DNA of 64,000 nt from Tenacibaculum sp. MAR_2009_124 (GCF_900105455.1 NZ_FNSF01000008.1:372001-436000); one strand, 5' to 3'. Shown: positions 1 to 10,487, counted from the stretch's first letter. Notes: generated from the letters alone by a model not told the origin. Numbers and translations are program-made.

Positions 1-2815
1 AATTTCTATGATTTGTTGGAGCCATTTGCCAATTTTGAGCAAAATAATCAATCGGACTTGATACATCAAATGGGTATGGTAGCCACCAAACATAGCTCGT
101 CGCTCCTTGGGAAATCCCTCCATTATATCGTACCAGTGCTCCCGTATTAACACTTGTTGGTCCTGAAAGACTTGCTGGGCTTCCTGGTCTTCCTACCCAA
201 ATATTTTTCTGAACAGTTACCCCATTAGTAAATCGTGCCTTTATCCATCCAGTAGTTCTGTTATCCGCTGGAGGTCTTATTGTCACTGAGTTTCCAGTAC
301 TGCTTATAATCGGTAAATTTGAAGATGAAGTCCACTGCTGCACGTTTCCTGGAGTTGAACAACTAGTAAACGTATAGGTTTTGGTTTCATTTCTACAAAT
401 GGTTGATGTTCCAACCAAATTACTAACATTTACAGGAAAGTAAGGTAGTTGTGCATTTCCTGCTAATTCAGCTAATAACCACGGAACACTTTCTTTGTTG
501 AAGCTTGTATGTTGAGTATTTTTATCATGCCCGAAATACGAATCAAACGGGGTCAGGTTTTGACAAACCAAATTTTTATCCAATCGCCCCGCCCAACTTC
601 TATCTGGACTTAAATGTCCAATAGCAGAAAATGATGCTATAAAAGAATGTGAATGTTTTAATGTTCTCAAACTCCAATAATTCCCTCCAAGTAAATTTAA
701 TAAGCCTGAAACAATATTATCGAAAGCATCTTCAAATGAAGTCCAAAAACTTCCATTTACACCAACAGGACTTGTTCCTACAACTGGTGCAGCAAGCTCA
801 TATTGTCCAGGGAACCAGCCACCAGGGACATTGTCCATATTTCCACGAGAATTGTTATTAGTTGTATAAATACTAGTATCGTTAAATCCCTTTTTAAATC
901 TTGATATTTTCCCATATCCAGAGGTGTTTGGTAAAAAGTATGTTTCGATACTTCCAATATGAACGGTTGCCGTAATTATACGTTGAAATGCTCTTAAATT
1001 AACCGCTTGCTGACTATGATTTGCAAAAGCATCATTTGCATTGCCTGTAAATGGATTTTCATAAGCTCGAGATCCTTTTAAAGAACCATTTACCAACGAT
1101 ATTTTACGCAAGTTTTGAGGATATCCTTTAGATCCTGGCAAGCCATTATTAAACAAACTGTTATAGAAATTCTTAAAAAACGGAGCCCCTCTTGAATATG
1201 AATACCCTTGTGATACAGTCCTTGCGTTCAAATAACTTCCACTCGTACCATTGTACTGTTCAATTAATTGTTGTTTTGCTCCCGCAGAACCTAATTGGTT
1301 ATCAGCAAAATCTTGCGCAGCAGAACTATCTCCTTTTACTTGATTGATTAAGGCTTGTAAGCCTAATGGAATATTTGCTCCTAAATGTGGGCTATCAACA
1401 CTTACCCATAAACGCGTATTATGATTCCATTGTGATTGATTTGTTTGTGCATATTTCTTTTCCATATAAGCCAAAGCATATCTTGAAATTTGCCCTCCCA
1501 TACTTGGCCCTACAATTACCAAACCTTCATTTGAACTATTGTTAGACAACCTAGTATTTAGGTTTCTAATTAGCCTCGTTAAGTTTAATCCGTTCCTTTC
1601 AATATAATCAGCCCCTCCGTCAATAGTTCTTCCTCCTGAAGTATAAGTAGCGTGATTAACAATAACAACATCATATCCCAAGCTTCTTAATACACAAATT
1701 AAGTTTTGTTGAGCGCCACTTGTATCTTGATAGCTCATCATATCTTTAATAGATCGATGCTCTTCTGCGCTAAACTGGCCTCCTGAAATATATCTTGACG
1801 CACATGCTGGATCCGCAGCACAATCAGCATCTTGAATTCTTCTGCGATCTTGCGGATCGAATCCATCAATAATGATAACAGGTTTTCTTAAAGTACTCGA
1901 AGTATTCCCACCACTCGTTCTAAAGAATATTCTATAATCAATTTTACCGTATAACGGAGAAGATTCGTCATATCCCCTAAAAGGAATATCCGCCGTTACG
2001 GTTCCATTTTCAATAGCTCCTCCTAAACTACATCCACTACTAGAAGTTGGCGGTCGTCTAAGGATATCATCAGTAATTACATATAAACTCCCCTTAGTTT
2101 CTTTTATACTTCCATCCTTAAATGTAGTTTTAAATTTTAGTGTTTTTACTCCTGTTTCTTTAAATGAATAACTGATCGTATTTCTAACAATCTTTCCTGC
2201 TTCAACCAGTGTTATAAAGTTTTCTTCATTAAACCTTATACTCAAATTTTGAATCTTCTTATCTGAATTCTCATACCAGTATTCCTTTGATAATTTGAAC
2301 TTAATAACATTTCCTTTGACAGCATCTTTCATTGGAGATATGAGCAAACTATGATGGGAAATAAATGGTTTTTTCCCTACAAGTTGTGTAAAAGAGTCTC
2401 CGTTTAATTTCACCCCACTTTCTTTGTTTGAATTTTCAGAGTAATTCAAAGTTTCAAAATCGGTATTTACCAAACCTAAAGACACCACGTTTTCAGTTTC
2501 TTCACTTTTCTTTAATTTTTCTTTTAAATTTAAGTAAGAAATGAATTTTTCTCCTTTTGAGGCATTGTAAAGGTCTAGTAAAGCCTGCCGCATATAAGCA
2601 AAATTGGCTGGCTTATCATTTTCATCAGAGTTAAATAGATGAATCTTTGAGAAATTCATTGACCTATTTAATAACACGCCTGACTTCAAGCTTGTTTTGT
2701 CAACTTTTTTCAACATTTGATCCAAGCTTTTCTCAGTGCTTTTTTCAATGGTTATTTGAGCATACCCAATACTACAAATAAGAAATGTACTAATTAATAA
2801 TAGTTTTTTCTTCAT
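1..2815 (-). CDS. large secreted alpha/beta-hydrolase (lipase-like) protein, 3' end outside window
   Basis: An open frame of 938 codons runs off the left edge, so the C-terminus is missing. It starts at the ATG at 2815 with a clear signal peptide (MKKKLLLISTFLICSIGYAQ). About one third in, RKPVIIIDGFDP is followed by a region typical of esterase/lipase folds, including GLVIVGPSMGGQISRYAL: a GxSxG nucleophile elbow with serine in GPSMG. The N-terminal part (about 250 residues) looks like an extracellular beta domain. The last visible residues (CRNETKTYTFTSCSTPGNVQQW, split here for reading) look like Ig/PKD-type modules common in surface proteins of this phylum. The family elbow suggests ester or amide hydrolysis outside the cell; the substrate is unknown. 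A T9SS sorting domain would be expected beyond the edge but cannot be seen. Confidence 0.8.
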   Translation of the reverse strand, partial: MKKKLLLISTFLICSIGYAQITIEKSTEKSLDQMLKKVDKTSLKSGVLLNRSMNFSKIHLFNSDENDKPANFAYMRQALLDLYNASKGEKFISYLNLKEKLKKSEETENVVSLGLVNTDFETLNYSENSNKESGVKLNGDSFTQLVGKKPFISHHSLLISPMKDAVKGNVIKFKLSKEYWYENSDKKIQNLSIRFNEENFITLVEAGKIVRNTISYSFKETGVKTLKFKTTFKDGSIKETKGSLYVITDDILRRPPTSSSGCSLGGAIENGTVTADIPFRGYDESSPLYGKIDYRIFFRTSGGNTSSTLRKPVIIIDGFDPQDRRRIQDADCAADPACASRYISGGQFSAEEHRSIKDMMSYQDTSGAQQNLICVLRSLGYDVVIVNHATYTSGGRTIDGGADYIERNGLNLTRLIRNLNTRLSNNSSNEGLVIVGPSMGGQISRYALAYMEKKYAQTNQSQWNHNTRLWVSVDSPHLGANIPLGLQALINQVKGDSSAAQDFADNQLGSAGAKQQLIEQYNGTSGSYLNARTVSQGYSYSRGAPFFKNFYNSLFNNGLPGSKGYPQNLRKISLVNGSLKGSRAYENPFTGNANDAFANHSQQAVNLRAFQRIITATVHIGSIETYFLPNTSGYGKISRFKKGFNDTSIYTTNNNSRGNMDNVPGGWFPGQYELAAPVVGTSPVGVNGSFWTSFEDAFDNIVSGLLNLLGGNYWSLRTLKHSHSFIASFSAIGHLSPDRSWAGRLDKNLVCQNLTPFDSYFGHDKNTQHTSFNKESVPWLLAELAGNAQLPYFPVNVSNLVGTSTICRNETKTYTFTSCSTPGNVQQWTSSSNLPIISSTGNSVTIRPPADNRTTGWIKARFTNGVTVQKNIWVGRPGSPASLSGPTSVNTGALVRYNGGISQGATSYVWWLPYPFDVSSPIDYFAQNWQMAPTNHRN

Positions 2816-2844
2816 AGTTAAATTAGTTTATAGTTTTAATTCTA

Positions 2845-2852
2845 CAAACCTA
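2845..2852 (-). promoter_or_regulatory. putative -7 box (TAGGTTTG) for the secreted hydrolase
   Basis: On the minus strand TAGGTTTG fits the Bacteroidota -7 consensus TAnnTTTG, about 30 bases before the ATG at 2815. No convincing TTG element was found at the usual distance upstream, so this is a weak call. Confidence 0.35.
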
Positions 2853-2942
2853 AACTACTACAAATCAAAAACTTGAAAGTCCAGAATTATCTAAATTATA
2901 TAAATTAGGATGCTTTTAAATCAAATAGGACAAAATGAGTTC

Positions 2943-4064
2943 TTAATTAACCTTTCTAAATTCTGTAGGTGTTATTGACGTCATTTTTTTAAAAGCCGAA
3001 TAAAAGGTAGACTTTGAATTAAATCCACATTCCAAACCAATTGATGCTATCGTATAATTTCCGAAATGATTATCGGAAAGTAACTTTTTTGCCTGCTCAA
3101 CTCGAAAAGAATTTATGTAATCTGAAAAGTTTGAACTGCTATGACCATTTATTATTTTCGAAAAATGACTCGGACTCATTTTTAACTCATCGGCCAAAGT
3201 ATTCATGGTTAGCTTTGGATCTAAAAAGCGCTGTTTATCCGAAATATAGTTATGAATTTTATCAAAGTCCTTTTCATGCTTTGTAAGTGGTGATTTTTTT
3301 CTCTCTAGAATACTGCTTTTTTCATGACCTTCTTTAATTAAATGATTTCTCAATGAAATTCTATCCTTAACAATTCTATACCTAAAAAAACCTTGATACC
3401 CTATCCAATATAACAACACTGATGTTCCTAACCTTAAGGGTAAATAAGCCCAATTTTTTCCAGTAATATTATTAATGAATATGGCAAAAACCCAAAACAT
3501 CAGTACCAAACCTCCTAATTTCAAAAAGATTTTTATCCAATATATATCATCATAATCTGTAATAAACGTGTATAGTTCTTTCTGCTGAAATACCAAATAG
3601 GCTGATTTAGTAATAATACCAATACCTATAACAGCATTAAACACTTCTTCTACTCTTTCATATACCTGGATGAAAGATTGGTCAAAATTATCTGTAAAAA
3701 AATAAGAGTGAATTATAAAAGCCGAACGGACTATTAATTCTATCACAAAAACACTCAAAAAAAATGGTAAAACTCTATTTCCTCTATTTTTTACTTTTAA
3801 ATAGTGAAGTAAAAACATATGAAACATAGGAAACAATAGTAAATACCAAGCCACTTCAAATTGCTGAATAAAATAGTTTTGAACACTATAGCCTTTATCA
3901 ATCAACCAAGCTTGCAAATTATTTAGTGATAGAAAAAAAACTGTTAGATTTAGATACAAAATAACTTTACTAACTTTTTTCTGTTTCGATATTGTAAAAA
4001 TATTAAATGCGAAACCTTGAATTGCACCCGCAATTAACAAGGACGAAAAAAAACCATTCCCCAT
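2943..4064 (-). CDS. membrane-anchored AraC-family transcriptional regulator
   Basis: A 373-residue protein. The first ~235 residues hold about seven hydrophobic segments (for example SSLLIAGAIQGFAFNIF and WYLLLFPMFHMFLLHYL). The last ~110 residues are a double helix-turn-helix AraC domain: LTMNTLADELKMSPSHFSKIING, then YTIASIGLECGFNSKSTFYSAFKK, ending near the typical TPTEFRK. This integral-membrane plus AraC architecture is common in Flavobacteriia and is thought to couple a membrane signal to transcription. It is a single gene, followed after about 130 bases by the hydrolase on the same strand, which could be its target; that is inference only. The ligand is unknown. Confidence 0.88.
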   Translation of the reverse strand: MGNGFFSSLLIAGAIQGFAFNIFTISKQKKVSKVILYLNLTVFFLSLNNLQAWLIDKGYSVQNYFIQQFEVAWYLLLFPMFHMFLLHYLKVKNRGNRVLPFFLSVFVIELIVRSAFIIHSYFFTDNFDQSFIQVYERVEEVFNAVIGIGIITKSAYLVFQQKELYTFITDYDDIYWIKIFLKLGGLVLMFWVFAIFINNITGKNWAYLPLRLGTSVLLYWIGYQGFFRYRIVKDRISLRNHLIKEGHEKSSILERKKSPLTKHEKDFDKIHNYISDKQRFLDPKLTMNTLADELKMSPSHFSKIINGHSSSNFSDYINSFRVEQAKKLLSDNHFGNYTIASIGLECGFNSKSTFYSAFKKMTSITPTEFRKVN

Positions 4065-4610
4065 ATTGTTTATCTTTCTTGCTAAAAGTTATCCCTTCTT
4101 ATTGTTAGACAAGTTCCATATCCTGATATAAAAATAAAAAATACCTGATAATTAAGAGAATATAGATTCAATAAAAACGATAATTTTATTTCGCACAGGT
4201 ACCCCTCAAGTTTTTGAGGTTATTTAGTTATAAGTTATGGGGAGAAAAATAAACAAATAAACAACCTAAATAAACAACTGAATAGCAAACACATATACAT
4301 TACTACTAAGATTTATCTCTTTTTTCTTTAGCAGCTTCAAGAAAACAATGAAAATTTCTAGTTAAATTTGTACCCTTAGTTCTTGGAAAAAGTAATGTTA
4401 CTGGTTATAAATGTTTCGCATCGGTTAAGGCGATTAAGCATTAAACATGCCATCCTAAACCAAACTTGTTGAACACAAAGTTTTCAAAATTAAACAATTA
4501 CACTTGTAATATTTGCTTACTTTCATTAACTTTGATTACGACCCTTGGAGTTTTTATTTTTTTTAACCAAATTAAAGTAAAACTATTACTAATTATTACC
4601 CCTCAAACCC
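4065..4610. other. 546-bp intergenic region upstream of the FHA/kinase operon
   Basis: No credible gene. A short hairpin (CCTCAA, 4-base loop, TTGAGG) lies near 4202-4219, and CCCCTCAA recurs just before the start codon at 4611. The right end carries the promoter listed separately. Apart from these the stretch is A/T-rich with no recognisable element. Confidence 0.5.
4504..4534 (+). promoter_or_regulatory. Bacteroidota-type promoter for the FHA/kinase operon
   Basis: TTG at 4504-4506 and TAACTTTG at 4527-4534 are separated by 20 bases, matching the Bacteroidota -33/-7 arrangement (TTG, about 19-20 bases, TAnnTTTG). The start codon at 4611 lies about 75 bases downstream. This is one of the best complete promoters in the window. 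Confidence 0.6.
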
Positions 4611-5555
4611 ATGGCAATTATTAAATGCATACATTCTAATAAAGCTATAATACTTCATACCCAAAATAGAATTGGGAGGAACCAAAAAGTTTCTACAATA
4701 CATATAGCCGAAAGCGATATTTCTCAATCACATGCTGTAATAGAGTGGAAAAACGGAGACTGGTATCTTCAAGATTGTAGTAGAAATGGAACTCTTATTT
4801 CTAAAAAATATCTTCACCATGCCTCTACAAAGTTAAAGGAAAATGATATTATTCAGTTCGGAAAAGATGAGTCGACAAAATATCAAATAGTAAACCTAAA
4901 CCCTCCTGTGAGTTATTTAATTTCATTATCGAACCCAGATACAATTATGGAGTTAGGTAATTTTGAAAAAATCACAGATGATCAAAACGAAGAAATTCTG
5001 TTCTATTATTCGAGTAATATGAGCTGGAAGGCTGAAACTGTATCCTACTCCATCGAATTTGAACATGAAAAAAAATACAGACTTAACAATGAGGATTGGT
5101 TGTTTATTGAAAATGAACCACTAAATGCAACCGTTGATACAAGAAACTTAGTTGATCAAGCAGAATTTCAATTTAAAATTAGCGAGGATGAAGAAAGCGT
5201 TCATGTAAATATTATGATTGACGGTCTTGAACTTAATTTAGGAGAACGTAGTCATCATCATTTACTTTTGATTTTAGCAAGAAAAAGGTTTTCCGATTCA
5301 AAAGAAGATTTACCAACTAATAATGACGGTTGGGTGAATGTAGATGGTCTTGTTTCTCAACTTTCTAAAGAACTATATAAAAGTGTTGACGAGTATTACA
5401 TCAATATTTTAATTCACAGATTTAGAAAGCAATTATTCGGTTTAAAACCCTATGGTTACTTATTTTCAGAAGTTATAGAACGAAAAAAAGGGAAAATTCG
5501 TTTCGCTCACCCTCTATTTAATATTTCAAAAGAATCTCAGTTATCTATCGCTTAG
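4611..5555 (+). CDS. FHA-domain protein with C-terminal winged-helix-like domain
   Basis: 314 residues with no signal peptide. Residues ~18-95 form a forkhead-associated domain, with IGR at 21-23, SQSH at 38-41, RNGT at 58-61 and a final KENDIIQFG strand. These are the conserved phosphothreonine-binding loop residues. The last ~100 residues (from HHHLLLILARKR through NILIHRFRKQL to VIERKKGKIRF) have the layout of a winged-helix effector domain; this part is inferred from pattern, not a firm family match. It is the first gene of an operon whose second gene, 73 bases on, is a Ser/Thr kinase. A phosphorylated kinase or substrate peptide is therefore the natural FHA partner, possibly making this a phospho-dependent transcription factor. 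Confidence 0.8.
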   Translation: MAIIKCIHSNKAIILHTQNRIGRNQKVSTIHIAESDISQSHAVIEWKNGDWYLQDCSRNGTLISKKYLHHASTKLKENDIIQFGKDESTKYQIVNLNPPVSYLISLSNPDTIMELGNFEKITDDQNEEILFYYSSNMSWKAETVSYSIEFEHEKKYRLNNEDWLFIENEPLNATVDTRNLVDQAEFQFKISEDEESVHVNIMIDGLELNLGERSHHHLLLILARKRFSDSKEDLPTNNDGWVNVDGLVSQLSKELYKSVDEYYINILIHRFRKQLFGLKPYGYLFSEVIERKKGKIRFAHPLFNISKESQLSIA

Positions 5556-5628
5556 ATAGTTAATAATGTTTATTAAAAACAATAAAAAGTATATCATCTT
5601 TTTAATTAAAAGTATTCTAGAAATTTAA

Positions 5629-8600
5629 ATGAAGGAAGTCCTTGTAACAAAAATTACAACTCACTCAGCCAATACATATGAACTTAAAAATATTATTGGT
5701 GAAGGCACTTATGGCGTCATTTACAAGGCAAAACAAACCAGTACTGGTCAGGTAGTAGCAATAAAGTTATTAAAACCTCCCAACGGTGCTAGCCATGAAA
5801 ATTATGTATTTCAAACAGACCATTTTGATAAAGAGGTTCGTCTCTATTCAAAAATGAATCACACCAATATTGTAAAACTTTTAGACAAAGGTATTACAGC
5901 TAAAAACGAACCTTTTTTTGTATTTGAATATATTGAAGGGCTTAGTTTAAGAGACATTATTACCGATAAAAAACTTCGTTCTTTTTCTTCTATAAAAGAA
6001 ATCATGAGTCAATTACTGGATGGTATAAATCATGCTTTTGAAAAAGGGATAGTCCACTGTGATTTAAAACCTCAAAACATAATGGTCTTAAATAACGGTT
6101 TGCGAAATCATATAAAAATATTAGATTTCGGAACTGGCACTTTTTCTGAGAACAAAGAACAAAGTAGGAAAAACAATATTTTTCAATCGGGTAATATTGA
6201 AGGAACCCCAAACTACTGTTCTCCAGAACAATTGAGAGGAGAAACCCCATCAATAAAATCAGACATTTATTCTTGGGGATTGATTTTAGCCGAATGTTTA
6301 ACTGGTGAAATGGCCATTCAAGGTGAAAGTATTTCTCATATTTTACAACAACAATTGAGTAATGACCATGTTTCATTACCTTCTTATATTTTAAAACACC
6401 CTATTGGTTCAATTTTAAGAAAAGTATTAATGAAAACTCCCGCTTTAAGAGCTGGAGACCCCAAACGTATTTACGAAGAGTTTCTTGAAATTAATTTAGA
6501 GACATTAGATATGTCTCCATATGGAGCTGCAACTGTTTATTCAAATGATGATTGTTTAACCATAGCAAACCCGCTTGGTTGGCAACATATAAAAGCAGAG
6601 AAGCGATTTTTATCCATACTTTGTATAGAAATAAACATCAACAATGAAACTAATGATCATTTAGATTTAGAAACCTTCGATATTGTCCAAAAAAATCAAA
6701 TTAACAATTGCATTGACACTGTTACAAAATACGGTGGCCATGTAGCCGAACAAATTGCTAATATTATTGTTATCTACTTTGGATACCCTTCTGCTGGGGA
6801 TGATGATACCAGAATGGCTGGTAAAGCCGCTATCGAAGTTCTTAATCAAGTAAATAGTTTTAAAAGCGATTTATTTCTTCAAAAGAAAATAATATTGAGT
6901 GCAAAAATAGCAATCCACTCCGGAACCCTATTATCAAACAAAGATGAAGTTCCTAGTGGCCCTATTTTAAACGAATCCTTGAAGTTACTCCATAATTCAA
7001 GCGAAGAGCTTATCTTAATTCATAAAAGCTCAAAAAATCTATTTGAAAAGTATTTCGTTCTAAAATCACATAAAAATGGTTTTGTCTTGGAACATAGAAA
7101 AGACAAAGAATTCGAATTCAATTCAATTCAAAAACCACTTTATGGGAGAGAAAAAGAATTTAAAGAAGTATTGCTACACTGGAGCTCAACAAAATCAAAC
7201 AATACAATTTTAGTTTCTGGGCAAGCTGGTATTGGTAAATCTAAACTTGTTTCAGAAGTTAAATCATCAGTAGCAAAATCAAATAACCTCATTTTTCATA
7301 GTCAATGTTCACCTGAACATCAAAACGACACTCTATACCCGATTTTTAATTTATTAAAAAATCATTTGAAAATTGATGAGAATACTCTGCAAGAAAACAT
7401 CATTAAAAAGCTAGAGGAAGCTGTAAAGCTAACTACCTACAATATTGAAGTTTCTCTTCCTATTCTCTGCTCATGGTTTTCTATTTCTTATAAAACTCAA
7501 AAAACAAGTTCTGTTCCTCCAGAAAATCAAAGAGAATTTGTTTTAAACTTACTTCAGGAGTTATTCTTAAGCTTTGGTAATGGCAAGAAATTTCTAATCT
7601 TAATAGAGGATATTCACTGGATTGATCCAACAAGTGAAAGTTTTATTGAGAAGTTGATTACAAAAAGTTCAGGAAATAATTGTTTTCTATTACTTTCATC
7701 TCGATCCAACTCACATTTTTTTTCTCAAAAAACCTTAATTAAAGAAATTGCACTATCTCCATTAAATAAGTTTTTTGTAAAGAGTTTAGCAGAGAGTTTA
7801 CTTAATGGGCTAGAGCTTAGCGATGACATAGTTGAGCTAATTTATAACAAAACCGACGGAATTGCGCTTTATATTGAGGAATTAACGACAATGTTAATTG
7901 ATAAAAAACTTATAAAACAAGTAAACAATAAATACGAGCTATCGGAACGAATTGAGGATTTAAACATACCATCTTCTTTAACGGGTTTACTTCAATCAAG
8001 ATTAAAAAGTGTTGGATTGGCTATTGAAACAGCTCAAATTGCTTCAATTATCGGTAGAGAATTTTCGTATAACTTACTTGTTAACTCTTCTTTAAAAGAA
8101 AAAAACTTCGTTAACGACGATCTCGATATACTGATTAGATCAAATATTGTATACAAAAATTCGGAAAACACTCAAAATTATATTTTTAAACATGCTTTAA
8201 TTAGAGATGCCGCTTTTGAAAGTATTGCCTCATTTCCTAAAAAGGAAACTCATAAAAGGATTGGAGAAAACATAAAAAATTATCCACTAAAACTTCGTGA
8301 ACAGAATATTCAAAGACTAGCTTATCATTATCATGAAGCAGAAGAATATAAGCATGCTATTGGTTTTTATAAACAAGCAGCAAACTTGGAACTTCTAAAA
8401 AAACTAGGGCAATCGGAATCTATTTATCTTACGGATAAAGCATTATTCCTAAACGAAAACCTAAAGAGTGAAGGTTCTTCAGATTATATGCCTCTTGTAG
8501 AAGCCGAATTAAGAATTCACAAAGCTGCCGTTTTAACATATAAATCTGGTTGGAAGCACCCTGAAATTATTGACAATTATAGAATTGTAGAGTCCTTAGC

Positions 8601-9585
8601 TAAAAACACGCAATTTAATAACGAAGTAAATTTTGCTTTGGCAAAAGGAATGTGGGTATATGAATGTACGGAAGGAAACATTCCACGTATGTTCAAACTT
8701 GCTGAAGAAATGAAAAAAACAGCCAGAGCAATTGGTGATTCTAATTGTTTAGCTCAGGCTTATGATTGTCTTAGTCAAACACAATTTTTTAATGGTCAAT
8801 TTAAAGAGTCCATTCAATCTTGTCATGACTGCTATAATTCTTATGATCAGCATCAAGGTAAAAGAAAACCAATATCTGACGGCCTAGATCCTTACGTTGT
8901 ATGCATGACTTTCGAAGCTTTATCTCAATTATTTTTAGGCGAAAAAAAACAGTCTATTAACTTAATGAAAGATGCTTTGAATAAAGCGAAGTCCTATCGT
9001 TGGTCGAATCTGACCATGGGGGTTTTTGCTCAAACTTCCCGACTTTATTTATACCTCTGTTCTTTCTCGCATATAAATGAACAGACTGAATCATTATTTA
9101 AAGATTTAAATGATAATGTAGAGTTGTTCGGTCAAAAGGGAGCTTTTCCTTATTGGGAAAGCGCTATCCACTTAAATAACTCAGCGAGTCTTTCTTTATG
9201 TAATAATGACGAGTCAACTTTGGTTTTTCAAAAAGCAAGAAAAAAATGGGCACCAAAAACCTCTTCAATTCCTTACTACAATCTAATTGAAGTTGTAGCT
9301 CTCATAAAAAATAAAGCATTTAAAAAAGCCCTTCAAATAACAAACGAATCAATTACTTTTGCCGAAAAGAATAAAATCATTTATGCCCTTGCTTATGCTT
9401 ATTGTTTTAAAGGTAAAGCTCTTTTTAATTTAAATAAAAAAGACGAAGCTTTTAATGCATTTATCAAAGCAATAAAAATTGCTGAAAGTCAAAAAGCACT
9501 TTGGATAAAATCATTTGTTACGAATGAATTTGTATTTTTTTATCAAAAGAAACAAATTCCAAAAGTTTTATGGAATAAGCCATAA
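5629..9585 (+). CDS. Ser/Thr protein kinase - degenerate cyclase - AAA ATPase - TPR fusion
   Basis: 1318 residues, cytoplasmic. Residues ~18-290 are a Hanks-type kinase: GEGTYG at 24-29, VAIK with Lys46, HCDLKPQN with Asp145 (HCD in place of HRD), DFG at 166-168, and SPE at 198-200. Residues ~325-480 resemble a class III nucleotidyl cyclase (YGGHVAEQIANIIVIYFG), but the first strand reads LSILCIEI and lacks the metal-binding aspartate, so it is probably inactive. Residues ~500-720 are an AAA/NACHT-like ATPase with Walker A GQAGIGKS (531-538) and Walker B FLILIEDIHW (655-664). The rest (~870-1310) is helical repeat of TPR type. The same layout is known from kinase/cyclase fusions linked to TOMM clusters and from PknK-like regulators, but no TOMM synthetase is present here. 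Confidence 0.88.
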   Translation: MKEVLVTKITTHSANTYELKNIIGEGTYGVIYKAKQTSTGQVVAIKLLKPPNGASHENYVFQTDHFDKEVRLYSKMNHTNIVKLLDKGITAKNEPFFVFEYIEGLSLRDIITDKKLRSFSSIKEIMSQLLDGINHAFEKGIVHCDLKPQNIMVLNNGLRNHIKILDFGTGTFSENKEQSRKNNIFQSGNIEGTPNYCSPEQLRGETPSIKSDIYSWGLILAECLTGEMAIQGESISHILQQQLSNDHVSLPSYILKHPIGSILRKVLMKTPALRAGDPKRIYEEFLEINLETLDMSPYGAATVYSNDDCLTIANPLGWQHIKAEKRFLSILCIEININNETNDHLDLETFDIVQKNQINNCIDTVTKYGGHVAEQIANIIVIYFGYPSAGDDDTRMAGKAAIEVLNQVNSFKSDLFLQKKIILSAKIAIHSGTLLSNKDEVPSGPILNESLKLLHNSSEELILIHKSSKNLFEKYFVLKSHKNGFVLEHRKDKEFEFNSIQKPLYGREKEFKEVLLHWSSTKSNNTILVSGQAGIGKSKLVSEVKSSVAKSNNLIFHSQCSPEHQNDTLYPIFNLLKNHLKIDENTLQENIIKKLEEAVKLTTYNIEVSLPILCSWFSISYKTQKTSSVPPENQREFVLNLLQELFLSFGNGKKFLILIEDIHWIDPTSESFIEKLITKSSGNNCFLLLSSRSNSHFFSQKTLIKEIALSPLNKFFVKSLAESLLNGLELSDDIVELIYNKTDGIALYIEELTTMLIDKKLIKQVNNKYELSERIEDLNIPSSLTGLLQSRLKSVGLAIETAQIASIIGREFSYNLLVNSSLKEKNFVNDDLDILIRSNIVYKNSENTQNYIFKHALIRDAAFESIASFPKKETHKRIGENIKNYPLKLREQNIQRLAYHYHEAEEYKHAIGFYKQAANLELLKKLGQSESIYLTDKALFLNENLKSEGSSDYMPLVEAELRIHKAAVLTYKSGWKHPEIIDNYRIVESLAKNTQFNNEVNFALAKGMWVYECTEGNIPRMFKLAEEMKKTARAIGDSNCLAQAYDCLSQTQFFNGQFKESIQSCHDCYNSYDQHQGKRKPISDGLDPYVVCMTFEALSQLFLGEKKQSINLMKDALNKAKSYRWSNLTMGVFAQTSRLYLYLCSFSHINEQTESLFKDLNDNVELFGQKGAFPYWESAIHLNNSASLSLCNNDESTLVFQKARKKWAPKTSSIPYYNLIEVVALIKNKAFKKALQITNESITFAEKNKIIYALAYAYCFKGKALFNLNKKDEAFNAFIKAIKIAESQKALWIKSFVTNEFVFFYQKKQIPKVLWNKP

Positions 9586-9626
9586 AATGATTGAATATTA
9601 TACTAATACCCAACTTAAATAACAGT

Positions 9627-10469
9627 ATGAACGAAAAAAAAGTGATATCTCCTGAAGTTCTCCATAAACTTCTGAATCGTTTTAAACTAAGTACAACAGA
9701 ATGTAATGAAGAAGGATTAAAAAAAGTATACCAAGCTTGGTGCAGAAACATTCCCTTTGACAACTTTTGGAAACGTCTAGAATTAGAACAATCTCCATTT
9801 ATTGAAAAAGATCAAATTGATGCAACTACTTTTTTCGAAGCTTGGCTAGAACATGGAATCGGAGGAACTTGTTGGACAACTACCAATGCCTTACAAGCTT
9901 TACTTATTGACATGGGCTTTCAAGTTAAATTTGTTGGTGGATCGATGGGCGATATGGGACTTGTAAATCATGGTAGCTTAATCGTAACAACCAATGATAA
10001 GCGAGAATTTATTGTAGACACTTCTATTTCTAATGAAGTTCCAATAGAAATCATTCCAAATACTATTGATAACACCCCACATTCCATTCAACTTATTGAT
10101 GAGCAGGAAAAGCTCTCAATCTTATTCGAATTCCCTTCGAAAAAAGATCTCATGAAATGCGCTATCTATAATAACACACTTTCTTCAGAAAACGTTCAAA
10201 AACATCATAAAGAAAGTTACACCAATAGCTTATTTAATGACTGCGTATATATCAAAAAGAATAATGAATTTGGAATTAACACCATCATAGGTAACACCCT
10301 ATATACGAAAACAAAAAATGAAATAAAAAAAGTTACTCTTAATAAAGAAGAAATAGAAAAAGTTTTATCTAATGTTATGGGCTTATCTGACGAAATCATT
10401 ACTCATATTGAAAAAACGACATTATTCAATATACCCAGTGAATCTCACTTAATAAGTCTTACCAGTTAA
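9627..10469 (+). CDS. arylamine N-acetyltransferase-like protein (Cys-His-Asp triad)
   Basis: 280 residues from the ATG at 9627; an upstream TTG at 9591 would add 12 residues but is less likely. NAT landmarks are visible: NIPFDN near residue 41, GGTCWTTTNALQALL with Cys82, LVNHGSLIV with His115, and FIVDTSI with Asp131. These correspond to the Cys-His-Asp acyl-transfer triad of arylamine N-acetyltransferases. Family members move an acyl group from CoA to an amine or close amide rings in natural products (the RifF branch). The glutamate often seen two residues after the Cys (RGGxCxE) is threonine here. It sits 41 bases after the kinase gene and 18 before the next, in the same operon. The substrate is unknown. 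Confidence 0.75.
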   Translation: MNEKKVISPEVLHKLLNRFKLSTTECNEEGLKKVYQAWCRNIPFDNFWKRLELEQSPFIEKDQIDATTFFEAWLEHGIGGTCWTTTNALQALLIDMGFQVKFVGGSMGDMGLVNHGSLIVTTNDKREFIVDTSISNEVPIEIIPNTIDNTPHSIQLIDEQEKLSILFEFPSKKDLMKCAIYNNTLSSENVQKHHKESYTNSLFNDCVYIKKNNEFGINTIIGNTLYTKTKNEIKKVTLNKEEIEKVLSNVMGLSDEIITHIEKTTLFNIPSESHLISLTS

Positions 10470-10487
10470 TTTAAAAATTAGTATACC

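Noticed and set aside
649-861. A 70-codon plus-strand frame
   Set aside because: It is antisense to the secreted hydrolase gene and shows no coding features.
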